A stretch of DNA of 58,907 nt from JAFGVL01 sp031553685 (GTDB lineage Bacteria; Bacteroidota; Bacteroidia; Bacteroidales; Paludibacteraceae). Numbering within the stretch: position 1 is the stretch's first letter; each line of letters starts with the position of its first letter. Below the pieces are notes generated by a model that searched no databases, was not told the origin of the DNA, and worked only from the letters and a program-made list of their open reading frames with translations. The stretch is taken from contig JAVBLE010000002.1 in NCBI GenBank assembly GCA_031553685.1, forward strand, positions 1 to 58,907, written 5' to 3'. Positions 23,730 to 34,314 of the stretch are shown here, in pieces. Position numbers and translations under genes: made by a program.

Positions 23730-26700
23730 ATGACAAAAATTAAACTTTACAGATTATTATTATGTTTTTTTCTATTACAAGTTGTTTCGTTTACAGCGAA
23801 TGCGCAATGTCCCAATGTAACCATATCAGCTACATCAACTCCGGCAACATGTTATAATAATGGAACTATAACTGTAACTATAAGTGGTGAGGATATAAAT
23901 AAATTAGCATTGGACAGTGCGGAATTTAAGCTTGAGCCCATCTCTGGTGGTAATATTGTGGATTGGACACCAACATGGACAGGTTCCGGCGTAACAAAAA
24001 TTTACAATCAAGCTGTTAGCGGTACTTACAGGTTAGAAATGCGGGCTTTTTGTAAAATATCACAACAAACGACTATATATAGTGCCGCTGCCGATGTAAC
24101 TGTAGAAGGAAATTACACTCCATTAATAATTAGTGCCACAACATCACGCAAATCCATGAGTTGTAGACCGACCGGTGAGATTAAAATGAACTTAACATCC
24201 GGCAAAACACCGTATAATGTTATCGTTATGGCTCCGTCAGGATTTACTGGTTCTACAAACTTTTCAACCTCAAATCCGACTTATACATTTAGCAATACTC
24301 CCGCAGGTGATTACACCATAAAAGTAACAGATGCTTGTAATTATACATCTATACTTACCTTTAACTCGCCGGCAATATCTAAAGATGTAGTTCAGAATCT
24401 GTATAATATTATGAGCCGCGAAATCAATTCTACAGATTGTAAATCTATTGCACCATATACAATTAACTCTGTTTCCGATGTAAGTGAGACTTATTATTGG
24501 AACAGACCTGGTGAGTATTATGAATATTGTTATTTATTAAACGGCACCAATCGCACTGATTGGAAACCCCTTACAACAAAGACTCCGGCATACATTCTCC
24601 CCAGCAACTATTCCACATTTTGTGATTCAGAAAACACACTTAAGTCTTGCATCAGACCGATAGGATGTACAAACGAAAGCGAAGAGTGGATTCAACATAC
24701 TTTTAATTATCTTTGTTCCGGTAGTATTTATACTTCTTTTACAGATGGGAGTACTTGCTCCACAGTAAAAGTATCTGCCTGGATACCAAGTTACCATGGC
24801 TTATGCTATGATACCTCATGGAAACTTGAAAGTATCTCTTCTTCGAATACTATTATACAACAAGGAATACTGACAGCATCAAATCTTACCCTGTTTTCAA
24901 AACTGGAACTCCCTAGAAATTCCAGATATCAAATAACTGCTACAGATCGTGATAATAAAACAGTTACTTCAATATTTACACCTGATAACCCAGGCCAATT
25001 TTTTTATTCTTGGGGTGGTAGAAGTAATAGTCAATGTTTTTTTGATTATTACTATTTTCAAGAAAGAGATTCGGAAGTGATAGCACAGGGAACCAAATTT
25101 ATATATTTATCCGGACCTATGCAAACACTTCCTTGTGGAATATCAATAGGAGAATCTTATACAATACCTGAAGGTTGGGGTTCTTTTTTCTCCTGGGCCA
25201 GTTCTGATCCAAAGCTACCAAGTACGACTTACATGAAACCTGTACCATATGGTACTTATGAATTTAACATTATAAATAATTGTGGAACTATAGTTAAAGC
25301 TTTTTTTATAGTAAGCACTTATAATAACGATCCACTCACCTACACTGCTGAACAGACTTGCAATGGGCTTAAAGTGATTCCTGCCGGTCGCATAAAATCT
25401 ACCGATTATCTGGGTGTGGTTAAGCCCTATACTACTTACTATCGCATAATATCCGGTCCGTCAGGTGTAGCTTATAATACTGTTGGCGTTCTGCCAGGAG
25501 AAGCTCTTATATTACCCTCTCCAGGAACTTACAAGATAGGGATGACTTATGATCAAACAGGCACATGTTATTGTGATATAATTACGATAGATTATCCCGG
25601 TCAAGGTTTATATATTGATCCTACAGCAACCTCTGCCTATGTTTGTGAAGGCTCAACAACCGGTAGAATATATGTTCAAGCTACGAATGGGGTCCCTCCT
25701 TATACTTACACAGTAACAAGCGCTCCGGGTACTCCCGAAATAACATATCAAACCAACCAAACAGGAGAGTTCCCGTCCATAGGAACTACCGGAGGAACTT
25801 ACAATATAGAAGTAAAAGATGCCTGCAATACCTTCTTTACACTTCCTGTTACTATGATTGATATAGTGAATGCGAATATAGCTTATATTGGTGCCGATGA
25901 AACCGGAAGATTCTTTGAAGGGGAGGAAATTAACATCAATAGTATAGCTTTGGGTAGAGATGCAAAGTATGAATGGAGGAAAGATTCGGATCCAACGGTT
26001 ATTTTTACCGGACAACAGCCTCGTCCGATTGCTGTTTACCCTACATCCTCAGGCATGTATAAGGTTACTGTAACTCCTACAGGCTGCCCGGCACCAATAA
26101 CACGAGGATTAAAAATTGTAGTATTTCCACCGCCGGGTCAGGCAATAGAGCTTCCCCTTGACTCATGCCGTACCTATTCCATTCGTTACGAACTACCAGA
26201 AAATTATGCTGGTAACAATGCTAAGCTGGAATGGTCAACTCCAAATGATCCTACCCGCAGAGTGATACCTGCATGTAACCTGTCTTCTGGAACCCAATGT
26301 AAAGAAGCTTTACCGGATAATGATTGCAGTTTGAAAAACAATTTACCCGAGCGCATTGATATTTGCACAGCAGGACAATCGGTTAGGCTGGATGCTTATA
26401 CTAAAAATGCCGCTTTGTATAAATGGTCGTACAAGAATGCAACCTCTTGGGCTATTGAGGTTGATAAGCCTGGAACCTATACAGTAACAATAACACCCAA
26501 AAACAAAAATTGCTCTTCTGTTACCCAAAGTGTAACTGTAGGTAGTGTCGACGAAGCATGCCTTACCATGTCGGGTTCGGATGCTGCACTGAATATGTGT
26601 ACAGGTGATGCTGTTCAGTTGAGTGTACCTGCTTGTGGTGTTTCTTACAGCTGGTCGCCCACCAGTTATTTGAGCAATCCTACTATTGCCAACCCAATAG

Positions 26701-27293
26701 CTTCGCCGCCAGCTTCTACCACTTACAGTGTAGCTATTACAACAGCAGGAGGATGTAAAGTCAATAAAACGGTGCATGTAAATGTAGGTGCTCCTTTTGA
26801 GTTGGAAACCGGAGACAAAGGCAATGTTTTATACGAGTGTAAAGGGAAAAAAATTACACTCAGCGTTTCGGGTGCTGATGATTACCGTTGGTATCCAAAA
26901 GATGGGTTAAGTTGTTATGATTGTTCGAAGCCTGAATATATTGTATTGGGCAACAAAACATATACTGTAAGTGGTATAAAGAATGGTTGCATGGCAAGCA
27001 AAACAGTGGTAATTACTCAAAAACCGGATGAAGTATTTTTTACATACACAAAAAGTGATTGTAAAGTTTCTTTCGAAGCTACAAATGATAATAATGAATA
27101 CAGTAACTATACCTGGACATTTGGCGACGGACAAACAGGAACAGGCAGGACAACAAGTAATGATTACAGTATGCATGGTATATACAATGTGTGCGTGGAA
27201 GCAACTAATGCCTGCGGGGTAAGGATGAGCCGCTGTATGCCGATCACCATAACATCTGATGAATGTATCTGTAAATTAAAGAATTGTCCATAA
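23730..27293 (+). CDS. Large SprB/PKD-type surface protein
   Basis: An 1187-residue protein with a signal peptide ending TANAQ (about residue 26). Repeated SprB-like beta domains follow (ISATTSRKSMSCRPTGEIKM; YVCEGSTTGRIYVQATNGVPPYTY), then Ig-like domains with WSPTSYLSNPTIANP and gliding-motility-type CTGDAVQLSVPACG. A C-terminal PKD domain has YTWTFGDGQTGTG and CVEATNACG. It ends CICKLKNCP without a type IX sorting domain. It starts a block of closely spaced genes leading to the Rhs partner: gap of 6 bp to the lipoprotein and 12 bp to the 1794-aa protein. It probably acts at the surface with them. Confidence 0.8.
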   Translation: MTKIKLYRLLLCFFLLQVVSFTANAQCPNVTISATSTPATCYNNGTITVTISGEDINKLALDSAEFKLEPISGGNIVDWTPTWTGSGVTKIYNQAVSGTYRLEMRAFCKISQQTTIYSAAADVTVEGNYTPLIISATTSRKSMSCRPTGEIKMNLTSGKTPYNVIVMAPSGFTGSTNFSTSNPTYTFSNTPAGDYTIKVTDACNYTSILTFNSPAISKDVVQNLYNIMSREINSTDCKSIAPYTINSVSDVSETYYWNRPGEYYEYCYLLNGTNRTDWKPLTTKTPAYILPSNYSTFCDSENTLKSCIRPIGCTNESEEWIQHTFNYLCSGSIYTSFTDGSTCSTVKVSAWIPSYHGLCYDTSWKLESISSSNTIIQQGILTASNLTLFSKLELPRNSRYQITATDRDNKTVTSIFTPDNPGQFFYSWGGRSNSQCFFDYYYFQERDSEVIAQGTKFIYLSGPMQTLPCGISIGESYTIPEGWGSFFSWASSDPKLPSTTYMKPVPYGTYEFNIINNCGTIVKAFFIVSTYNNDPLTYTAEQTCNGLKVIPAGRIKSTDYLGVVKPYTTYYRIISGPSGVAYNTVGVLPGEALILPSPGTYKIGMTYDQTGTCYCDIITIDYPGQGLYIDPTATSAYVCEGSTTGRIYVQATNGVPPYTYTVTSAPGTPEITYQTNQTGEFPSIGTTGGTYNIEVKDACNTFFTLPVTMIDIVNANIAYIGADETGRFFEGEEININSIALGRDAKYEWRKDSDPTVIFTGQQPRPIAVYPTSSGMYKVTVTPTGCPAPITRGLKIVVFPPPGQAIELPLDSCRTYSIRYELPENYAGNNAKLEWSTPNDPTRRVIPACNLSSGTQCKEALPDNDCSLKNNLPERIDICTAGQSVRLDAYTKNAALYKWSYKNATSWAIEVDKPGTYTVTITPKNKNCSSVTQSVTVGSVDEACLTMSGSDAALNMCTGDAVQLSVPACGVSYSWSPTSYLSNPTIANPIASPPASTTYSVAITTAGGCKVNKTVHVNVGAPFELETGDKGNVLYECKGKKITLSVSGADDYRWYPKDGLSCYDCSKPEYIVLGNKTYTVSGIKNGCMASKTVVITQKPDEVFFTYTKSDCKVSFEATNDNNEYSNYTWTFGDGQTGTGRTTSNDYSMHGIYNVCVEATNACGVRMSRCMPITITSDECICKLKNCP

Positions 27294-27299
27294 GAGAAA

Positions 27300-27926
27300 A
27301 TGTATTTGACGAATCGAATGAAAAGCATAATCATACCGGTTTTAATAATAGTATTATTGTCATCGTGCCGGACAACACATTTTGCAGGAAAAGAAAAATT
27401 ATCACCTGTTGATTATGTACAGTGGGTGGAGACTAAAGAAAACGGTTTAAAAGTATATTTACAGGACGAACCTTATATGTACGAGTTGCAATATCAGCCG
27501 GTAGAATATTTAGCGGTTAAGCAATCCGGGAGTTTGCATATTACCACCGCGACTTTGAAAGACGGGGTGCAAAGCAGAGAGGGGTTGATCTATTTTACAT
27601 TCAAAATGTGGAATAAACAAGGCAAAGGTATTTTATCTGACAAGGCATTGGAGATAGAAAATAAGAGTTCATACCTATTATCCGGCTTGCAAAATGATAT
27701 GGTGCTACTTGCCGGAACAGATAGCTTACATTGTGAAATACTCCTTTTCGAGTCGGCCAATAACTTGATCCCTTATGACCAGTGTGTGTTGGCATTTGAA
27801 AAACCAAAGACTGAAAAAGAAGACCTCGTTTTTTTATTCCGTACAGACAAATACAGAGAAGGTTGGGTAAGAATGACTGTAAAAAGAGAAGATATAAAAA
27901 AGATGCCAAAATTAAAAACCACATAA
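27300..27926 (+). CDS. Lipoprotein in the Rhs partner operon
   Basis: A protein of 208 residues (or 202 from the ATG at 27318, MKSIIIPVLIIVLLSSC, which gives the tidier lipoprotein signal). The lipobox is LSSC. The rest is beta-rich (VYLQDEPYMYELQYQPVEYL, DLVFLFRTDKYREGWVRM) without a motif I know. It is tightly spaced between the SprB/PKD protein and the 1794-aa Rhs partner, so it may be a chaperone, anchor or assembly factor for them. That is inference from gene order. Confidence 0.65.
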   Translation: MYLTNRMKSIIIPVLIIVLLSSCRTTHFAGKEKLSPVDYVQWVETKENGLKVYLQDEPYMYELQYQPVEYLAVKQSGSLHITTATLKDGVQSREGLIYFTFKMWNKQGKGILSDKALEIENKSSYLLSGLQNDMVLLAGTDSLHCEILLFESANNLIPYDQCVLAFEKPKTEKEDLVFLFRTDKYREGWVRMTVKREDIKKMPKLKTT

Positions 27927-27938
27927 TTTCATGATCTT

Positions 27939-30900
27939 ATGATTGCAAGAATAAGAAACAGTGTTTTTTCAAGAGTAATATTAGTTGTGTTGTCGATTCA
28001 GCTCTTGTTGCCGCCCGAAATTTGGGCTATAACCGGAGGTCCGTCACAACCCGAATTTAAGAGCTTTACTCCCGTTGGAACAACAGATATGGTTGATTTA
28101 TTTACCGGCGATTTCCAATATAATATACCATTGTTGGATGTCGAGGGTTATCCTATCAACCTGAGTTATAGTTCGGGTATTGGTATGGAAGACCAGGCGA
28201 GTTGTGTGGGTTTAGGTTGGACATTGAATGCTGCAGGTATTATTAATAGGTCTGTTCGCGGTATTCCTGATGATTTTAACGGAGAGGATAAAATAACTAC
28301 TACCACCAACTACAATCCAAACTGGACTTTTGGTGTAAATTTCTCACTTGGCAACATTGAGGTTATAGGTAAAGAATTTCCGATAAGTATTAATGCAGGC
28401 ATTCTTTACAACAATTATACCGGCATAGGACAAGAAATGAGTGCAAGTCTATCAGCTCCTATTTTGGGAGGTGATAAAATGAAATTGGGAGGAACATTAA
28501 ATCTAGGTATGTCTACCGACAATGGTTTTACTGTGGCTCCAAGCCTGAGTTTGAGTTCTAAAATGTACGATAATAAAGATAAAGATGATGGAATGTTTAG
28601 CGGTAGTTTAAGTTTGGGTACTTCTTATAATTCTCGTGCGGGCTTACGCCAAGTTACCATAGGTATGGATATGAAAACTTCTGCTGTTAAATTTCAAGAA
28701 TATAATAGAGACAAGGATGGTAAAAAAATAAAAGGAGATATTCGTAGAAAAAACCTCGGTTCTTCAATAGGTATTCCGATTGGACTTACAACTTATTTAC
28801 CACAAAATACATCTCCCATGAGTGCTTACTCCATATCTGGTAATTTAGGTTTAGGACCGGAGTTTTTTTGGGCAAATGTGAAAGGGAAAATTACAGGTTA
28901 TTTTAGTCATCAATCATTGAGTGATCCAATAAAATCATCGCCTGCTTATGGGTATTTGTATTCGGGACAAGGCGCCAAGGATATAGGCGCCATGCATGAT
29001 TTTAACCGCGAAAAAGATGGTACTTATAATAAAAAAATCCCAGCACTGGCGATGACCCAAATGACTTACGACATCTATACAGCTTCCGGACAAGGAGTTA
29101 GTGGCATGTTCAGACCTCATCGTGACTTTGGGACAGTGTATGACCCCTATACTTATAGCGCCAGTGGTGGAGGTTCGATTGGAATGGATATTGGAGCTGC
29201 AGCTTATTTTAAAGGCGGAATAAATGGTAGTGGTGATTTTTCATCTTCTACTTCGGGCAGATGGTCGAGTGATAATACTCCTACAAAAGGTGATTTATCT
29301 TTTAAAGACCATTCTAATACAAATATTTTATACGAACCGGCTTATTTTAAAAATGCCGGGGACATCTCGGTTATTAATGACAAATATTTTAAACAGATAC
29401 AAGAATTTGACCCTGTTCGTATTCAACTAGATGATGAAGGTAAAATGAAAAACGATTCTTATTCGCGAAGAAGAAGTGTATCGCTTCTTTCCGAATCTAA
29501 TTCGGACATAGCTAAAAATGAACATGCGAACAGGGAAAAAAGGAATCAGGTTTTTTCGTTTTTGACGGCAAATGAAGCTGCTTATGCGGGATTGGAAAAA
29601 CAGATGGATTATTATCCCCTCGATGCTCCTGCATATAATGCTAATGGAACAAAAAATTTGACAAAAACCGTAAACCGGACAGATGATGGGAGGAAAGGAC
29701 ATCACTTGTCTGAAGTAACCGTTACCAAACCCGATGGAAGCCGCTATATATATGGCACACAAACCTATAACTACAAGCAAAAAGAGGTTACATTCAATGC
29801 AAAAAGGGGAAATGGCAGTAGAAAAACCGGGTTAGTAGGATATGATGGAACAGATGCTTCTACAAATAATAACAACGGTATAGATCATTTCTATAATTCC
29901 AATGAACTTCCTGCTCATGCCACCACTTATTTATTGACGGCTGTTTTATCGTCCGATTATGTGGATGTAAAAGGGGATGGACCTTCGGATGATGATTTAG
30001 GCAATTATACCAAATTCAACTACAGCCAATTATACAACAGCAGCGATCCATATAGATGGAGAAATCCGTATTACGCAAATCAAGCCAACTATCAGGAAGG
30101 ATTTCGCTTTAAAGACAGCGACGACAAAGGAACTTATATTTATGGTGAAAAAGAAATCAAACTATTGCATTCTATCGAAACTAAAAACAACATAGCCGAA
30201 TTCGTTTACACCCAAAGAGATGATGCATATGATGTTCAGAATGACCGAGGTGGGCAAGGAGGAAACAGCAAAACCTTATATAAATTAGATGAGATAAGAT
30301 TATACAATAAGAATGAACGAAAACTGAAAGGGACAGCCGCTACACCCTTGAAAACCGTTCATTTTGAATATGATTATTCTTTATGTAAGGGCATTTTATC
30401 TTCAATAGACCCAAATTCTAAAGATGAAGCCAAAGGGGGAAAATTAACATTAAAAGAAGTATATTTCACTTTCGGAAATTCTCAAAAAGGCAAACTGAGC
30501 CCATACAAATTCACTTATGGTTACAATCCCGGTTATGATCCTCGTGCACAAGACCGCTGGGGCAACTACAAACCCAATCCAAATACAGCACCTTACAATA
30601 TTGATGCACCCTATGTAGAGCAAAACAAAAGTAACACAGATGAGTACACAAGCGCATGGAGTTTAAAAACCATTCAATTGCCTTCAGGTGCAGTAATTAC
30701 TGCAGAATATGAATCGGACGATTATGCATTTGTACAAAACAGGCGAGCTACGAATATGGTTAAGATTGCAGGCTTTGCAGACAATGGTGCAGGAAATAAT
30801 CTGACACATAACTTATTCACTCCGGCTTTAAGTATTACAAGTAACAATTTCATATATGTACAAACAGATCCAAATACGATCAAAAGCCAAGAAGATTTTA

Positions 30901-33323
30901 ATAAAAAATATTTAGGAAAAGGGAGTAATCGTGAACTAAAAGAATTATTCTATCGCTGTTATGTAGATTTGAGCGGGAATAATGAATATGACTATATAAT
31001 GGGTTATGCCGAAATTAAAAAATCAGGGTGGAATAACAATTTAGGGTGGATAGAACTAAGCCCTGTTAAACGAGACGATAATAGGCCCGGGGATATCAAT
31101 CCCATAGCCAAAAGTGCCATGCAATATGTGCTTATCAATGCTTCCGATCTGTATTACGGTGGGAATAGAGATAACGCCGGTGAAATAGAGAATGTCTTGC
31201 GCAAAATGGCAGGAATGCTCGATGATATACGAGGAAAGATAGAAGGACAGTATCATGCTATGGCGTCGAAAAATATGGGAAGAAGTGTGGATACAAGTAT
31301 GTCGTTTGTGCGATTGATGACACCCGATAACCATAAACTGGGGGGCGGGCTACGCGTAAAAGAACTACGCATGAACGACAACTGGAAAACTATGAGTGGC
31401 AGTAGTACAAATGATGCCGAATACGGTCAAACCTACAAATACACCACAACACAAGACCAAGACCAATACGGGATACCCAAAGGAAGTGTTATTAGTAGCG
31501 GGGTAGCCACATACGAGCCTTTTATAGGTAATGAAGAGAATCCCTGGCGTGAACCCAACTCCTGGGTCGAAAAGCACGCAATGGCACCCGACAATAAATT
31601 CTACCAGGAAAGACCTTATGGCGAGATGTTTTTCCCTTCGCCAAGTATTGGATACAGCAAGGTTACGGTAACCAACTTGAAGCGAGATAATGTGAAAAGA
31701 ACGGCAACCGGCTATAGCGAACACGAATTTTATACTGCTAAGGATTTTCCGGTTATAGTCAGAGAACCTTATAACGCAAATCCTATACATAAAAAACCGT
31801 CCTGGTTGAATCAATTGTTGAAAGTTGATGTAAAGGACTATCTTACCGTTAGTCAAAGCTATGCCATAGAACTCAACGATATGCATGGTAAGCCCAAAGC
31901 CCAACGCGTATATGCCGAAGGACAATCGGCAGCTATTTCGTCGGTCGACTATTTTTATAAACAAGAGGGTGCTGGCAGGCTTTCCAATAAAATAAACACC
32001 ATAGACGAGCAAGGCAATGTGGCAGAACAATTGGCCGGAGTTGATATAGATATGACATTTGACGAGCGCGAAAACAGAAGCTTTACAGCAGGAGGTTCTG
32101 CTGATGCTAATTTAGATATATCGCCAATTATTTTCGGGCTACCTTTGCCGTTACCTTCTGTGTGGCCGGGTGCTTTTAGTGAAGAAACCCGTTTCCGCTC
32201 GGTTACTTCGACCAAAGTAATTACCCGTTATGGAATTTTGGAGAAAACAGCAGCGCAGGATTTAGGTTCTTATGTTACTACCACCAATATGGCTTGGGAT
32301 GCCGAGACGGGGGATGTGTTGCTTACACAGACACAAAACAATTACGACGACCCCGTGTATTCCTTTACCTATCCCTCTCACTGGGGTTACGAGGGAATGG
32401 CCCCTGCCTACAAAAACATAGGTGTAAAAGGGAATGTTGATTTCGGAAACATCTATAATCCGCAAACTTACTTTAGCCCCGGAGATGAACTGTTAGTTGA
32501 TGGGAAAAAGGTGTGGGTTACTGCAGTGAACAATGATGGGGGAAAAATTGAAGTGATGGATATAAATGGAGCTAAGATAGAAGGTGCTCACTATATAACC
32601 CTATTGCGTTCGGGCCGCCGCAACCAACAGAGTGTGCCAATGGGTAGCGTAACCAGTTTGGGCGATCCGATAGCAAACCATAAAACGGTCGATTTTACAA
32701 ATGCCCGCGTACTGAATGCCGGAGCCGTAGAATTTAACGACCAATGGGGAGAAAGTATCTGCGACAACAATGTTTTTACTAATAGTACAAACCCTTACAT
32801 CACAAGCGAAAAAGGAAATTACCGCCCGAAACGCTCGTGGGTGTACCTGACCGGACGCACGCAAAATAACGAAAACCGCAGTACCAACCTGCGTACCGAT
32901 GGCACTTACAGTTGGTTTGCACCTTTCTGGAAGCGACCTAACCCCACTGCAACCAATGGTTTCTATTGGGGCAAAGACTCTACAAACTGGACTTTTGCTT
33001 CCGAAGTAACTATGTTTAGCCCTTATGGCTTCGAACTGGAAAACCGCGATGCATTGGGACGATATACTTCGGCTACTTACGGCTATAACAACACGCTGCC
33101 AACAGCTGTTTCGGCTAATGCCCGATACAAAGAAATAGTAATTGGGAACTTTGAAGATAATAAATTGAATTCGAACAAACAGAATGATTTTGAATTTAAA
33201 ACTTCAAGTGGTTCAGCGATAATGCCAGAAGAGACCCAATCACATACCGGAAAATATAGTATCAGGGTGAAGAAAGGCGAAACGGTAGAACTGAATAAGG
33301 AGGTGTCTTGTGAGGAGAAATAA
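27939..33323 (+). CDS. Large secreted Rhs-partner (SpvB/TcB-like N-part), C-terminus displaced
   Basis: A 1794-residue protein with a signal peptide (ILVVLSIQLLLPPEIWA), then ITGGPSQPEFKSFTPVGTTD and MVDLFTGDFQYNIPLLDVEG, SSGIGMEDQASCVGLGWTLN. This start is characteristic of the very large Bacteroidota proteins encoded just upstream of Rhs genes, as I remember them; it resembles SpvB/TcB entry modules. YD-like strands occur later (YDYSLCKGILSSID, YGYNNTLPTAVSANARYKEI). The protein stops abruptly after SHTGKYSIRVKKGETVEL...VSCEEK. The piece expected next (PGKQYVFSGWVK ... FDDIRVHP ... YEYDEEGALIRVKKETEKG) is found fused to the 34315 ORF, so the gene appears split by a 2.6-kb insertion. Predicted to form the shell with the 37510 Rhs protein. 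Confidence 0.75.
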   Translation: MIARIRNSVFSRVILVVLSIQLLLPPEIWAITGGPSQPEFKSFTPVGTTDMVDLFTGDFQYNIPLLDVEGYPINLSYSSGIGMEDQASCVGLGWTLNAAGIINRSVRGIPDDFNGEDKITTTTNYNPNWTFGVNFSLGNIEVIGKEFPISINAGILYNNYTGIGQEMSASLSAPILGGDKMKLGGTLNLGMSTDNGFTVAPSLSLSSKMYDNKDKDDGMFSGSLSLGTSYNSRAGLRQVTIGMDMKTSAVKFQEYNRDKDGKKIKGDIRRKNLGSSIGIPIGLTTYLPQNTSPMSAYSISGNLGLGPEFFWANVKGKITGYFSHQSLSDPIKSSPAYGYLYSGQGAKDIGAMHDFNREKDGTYNKKIPALAMTQMTYDIYTASGQGVSGMFRPHRDFGTVYDPYTYSASGGGSIGMDIGAAAYFKGGINGSGDFSSSTSGRWSSDNTPTKGDLSFKDHSNTNILYEPAYFKNAGDISVINDKYFKQIQEFDPVRIQLDDEGKMKNDSYSRRRSVSLLSESNSDIAKNEHANREKRNQVFSFLTANEAAYAGLEKQMDYYPLDAPAYNANGTKNLTKTVNRTDDGRKGHHLSEVTVTKPDGSRYIYGTQTYNYKQKEVTFNAKRGNGSRKTGLVGYDGTDASTNNNNGIDHFYNSNELPAHATTYLLTAVLSSDYVDVKGDGPSDDDLGNYTKFNYSQLYNSSDPYRWRNPYYANQANYQEGFRFKDSDDKGTYIYGEKEIKLLHSIETKNNIAEFVYTQRDDAYDVQNDRGGQGGNSKTLYKLDEIRLYNKNERKLKGTAATPLKTVHFEYDYSLCKGILSSIDPNSKDEAKGGKLTLKEVYFTFGNSQKGKLSPYKFTYGYNPGYDPRAQDRWGNYKPNPNTAPYNIDAPYVEQNKSNTDEYTSAWSLKTIQLPSGAVITAEYESDDYAFVQNRRATNMVKIAGFADNGAGNNLTHNLFTPALSITSNNFIYVQTDPNTIKSQEDFNKKYLGKGSNRELKELFYRCYVDLSGNNEYDYIMGYAEIKKSGWNNNLGWIELSPVKRDDNRPGDINPIAKSAMQYVLINASDLYYGGNRDNAGEIENVLRKMAGMLDDIRGKIEGQYHAMASKNMGRSVDTSMSFVRLMTPDNHKLGGGLRVKELRMNDNWKTMSGSSTNDAEYGQTYKYTTTQDQDQYGIPKGSVISSGVATYEPFIGNEENPWREPNSWVEKHAMAPDNKFYQERPYGEMFFPSPSIGYSKVTVTNLKRDNVKRTATGYSEHEFYTAKDFPVIVREPYNANPIHKKPSWLNQLLKVDVKDYLTVSQSYAIELNDMHGKPKAQRVYAEGQSAAISSVDYFYKQEGAGRLSNKINTIDEQGNVAEQLAGVDIDMTFDERENRSFTAGGSADANLDISPIIFGLPLPLPSVWPGAFSEETRFRSVTSTKVITRYGILEKTAAQDLGSYVTTTNMAWDAETGDVLLTQTQNNYDDPVYSFTYPSHWGYEGMAPAYKNIGVKGNVDFGNIYNPQTYFSPGDELLVDGKKVWVTAVNNDGGKIEVMDINGAKIEGAHYITLLRSGRRNQQSVPMGSVTSLGDPIANHKTVDFTNARVLNAGAVEFNDQWGESICDNNVFTNSTNPYITSEKGNYRPKRSWVYLTGRTQNNENRSTNLRTDGTYSWFAPFWKRPNPTATNGFYWGKDSTNWTFASEVTMFSPYGFELENRDALGRYTSATYGYNNTLPTAVSANARYKEIVIGNFEDNKLNSNKQNDFEFKTSSGSAIMPEETQSHTGKYSIRVKKGETVELNKEVSCEEK

Positions 33324-33513
33324 TCTGAACCGGGATTTTACAAAATTTCCGAGATTAAAAAGATTTAGAAAAATTAAGGCGATGCATTGTACTTCGACTT
33401 TGCTCAGCAACCAAGCGTAGCCGAATTGAAAATCATCACCAAAGGGAATAAATGTTCAGACAATAACAAAGAATTTAATCAAAAAATAATAACAATTTAA
33501 ATAATAAAAAATC
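33324..33513. other. Junction after the truncated Rhs partner
   Basis: No gene. It contains ACTTCGACTTTGCTCAGCAACC (33391-33412), a member of the same interspersed family that is found in frame inside the Rhs gene at 45423. It marks the left side of the proposed insertion. Confidence 0.45.
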
Positions 33514-34209
33514 ATGAAAACAATTAAAGTTTTAGCAACAGGTTTAATGCTGTTTTTGGCAGCGGGTGTGAATGTGGTTTCGGCACAAGAAATAAACACG
33601 AATGGTTCTATTTATGACTTGCAAGCCTCTTATAGTACTGATGGTAAGTATATGAATTTGAGTTTCTATTCAACTTATGATATGAACGAGATAACTGGTA
33701 TGTTTATCCATTTTTATCAAGGAAATCCTCAAGATAATTGGTCTCCAGATTATCCAAACGGTCGTGGTGGTGTTCTGTTTTCTTGTAATGATGGTATTTT
33801 TGACAGTACCCAAAAAGAGGTTTTTGGCGAGGTGTCTGTTGAACAAATTCAAGGCAATATTTACAAAATAAGTAATAAAATTCCACTAGGACAAGTGGTT
33901 GTGTTATCTTCAAATGAAACATTCAAATGCCGATTGTATCTTGAAGGGACACATAATCCTGCCTTATTAGGAAATCCGAGTTTAAGGTTATCATCTACAT
34001 GGCAAAGTAATATATTGACTTTTTTTTTTGATCCACTAAACACAGCTTTAAATGAAATAAATAAAGACAATAAAGATTGTACATTCAAATATTACTTCTT
34101 ATCTGGCATCGAGAGTAAAACGAAACCAATTGGAATACCTTATATACAAGCAACTTTTAAAAATGGCATTTTTATTACTTCTGATAAGATAATGCAAGCG
34201 AGAAAATAA
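33514..34209 (+). CDS. Secreted hypothetical protein (231 aa) within the inserted segment
   Basis: A protein of 231 residues with a clear signal peptide (LATGLMLFLAAGVNVVSAQ). The mature protein is beta-rich with aromatic residues (MNLSFYSTYDMNEITGMFIH). It ends PIGIPYIQATFKNGIFITSD followed by KIMQARK, similar in shape to short Bacteroidota C-terminal sorting modules. No enzymatic motif seen. AT content is higher than in the flanking Rhs partner, supporting foreign or rearranged origin. Function unknown. Confidence 0.65.
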   Translation: MKTIKVLATGLMLFLAAGVNVVSAQEINTNGSIYDLQASYSTDGKYMNLSFYSTYDMNEITGMFIHFYQGNPQDNWSPDYPNGRGGVLFSCNDGIFDSTQKEVFGEVSVEQIQGNIYKISNKIPLGQVVVLSSNETFKCRLYLEGTHNPALLGNPSLRLSSTWQSNILTFFFDPLNTALNEINKDNKDCTFKYYFLSGIESKTKPIGIPYIQATFKNGIFITSDKIMQARK

Positions 34210-34314
34210 TAAAAAGTATATGAACAAGCTCTGATTAATTTAATAAATAAAATTTGTTTGTGTAGTAAGTAGTCAGGCTCGTTTTATGTGAGCATGAAAA
34301 TAAATTGAAATCAC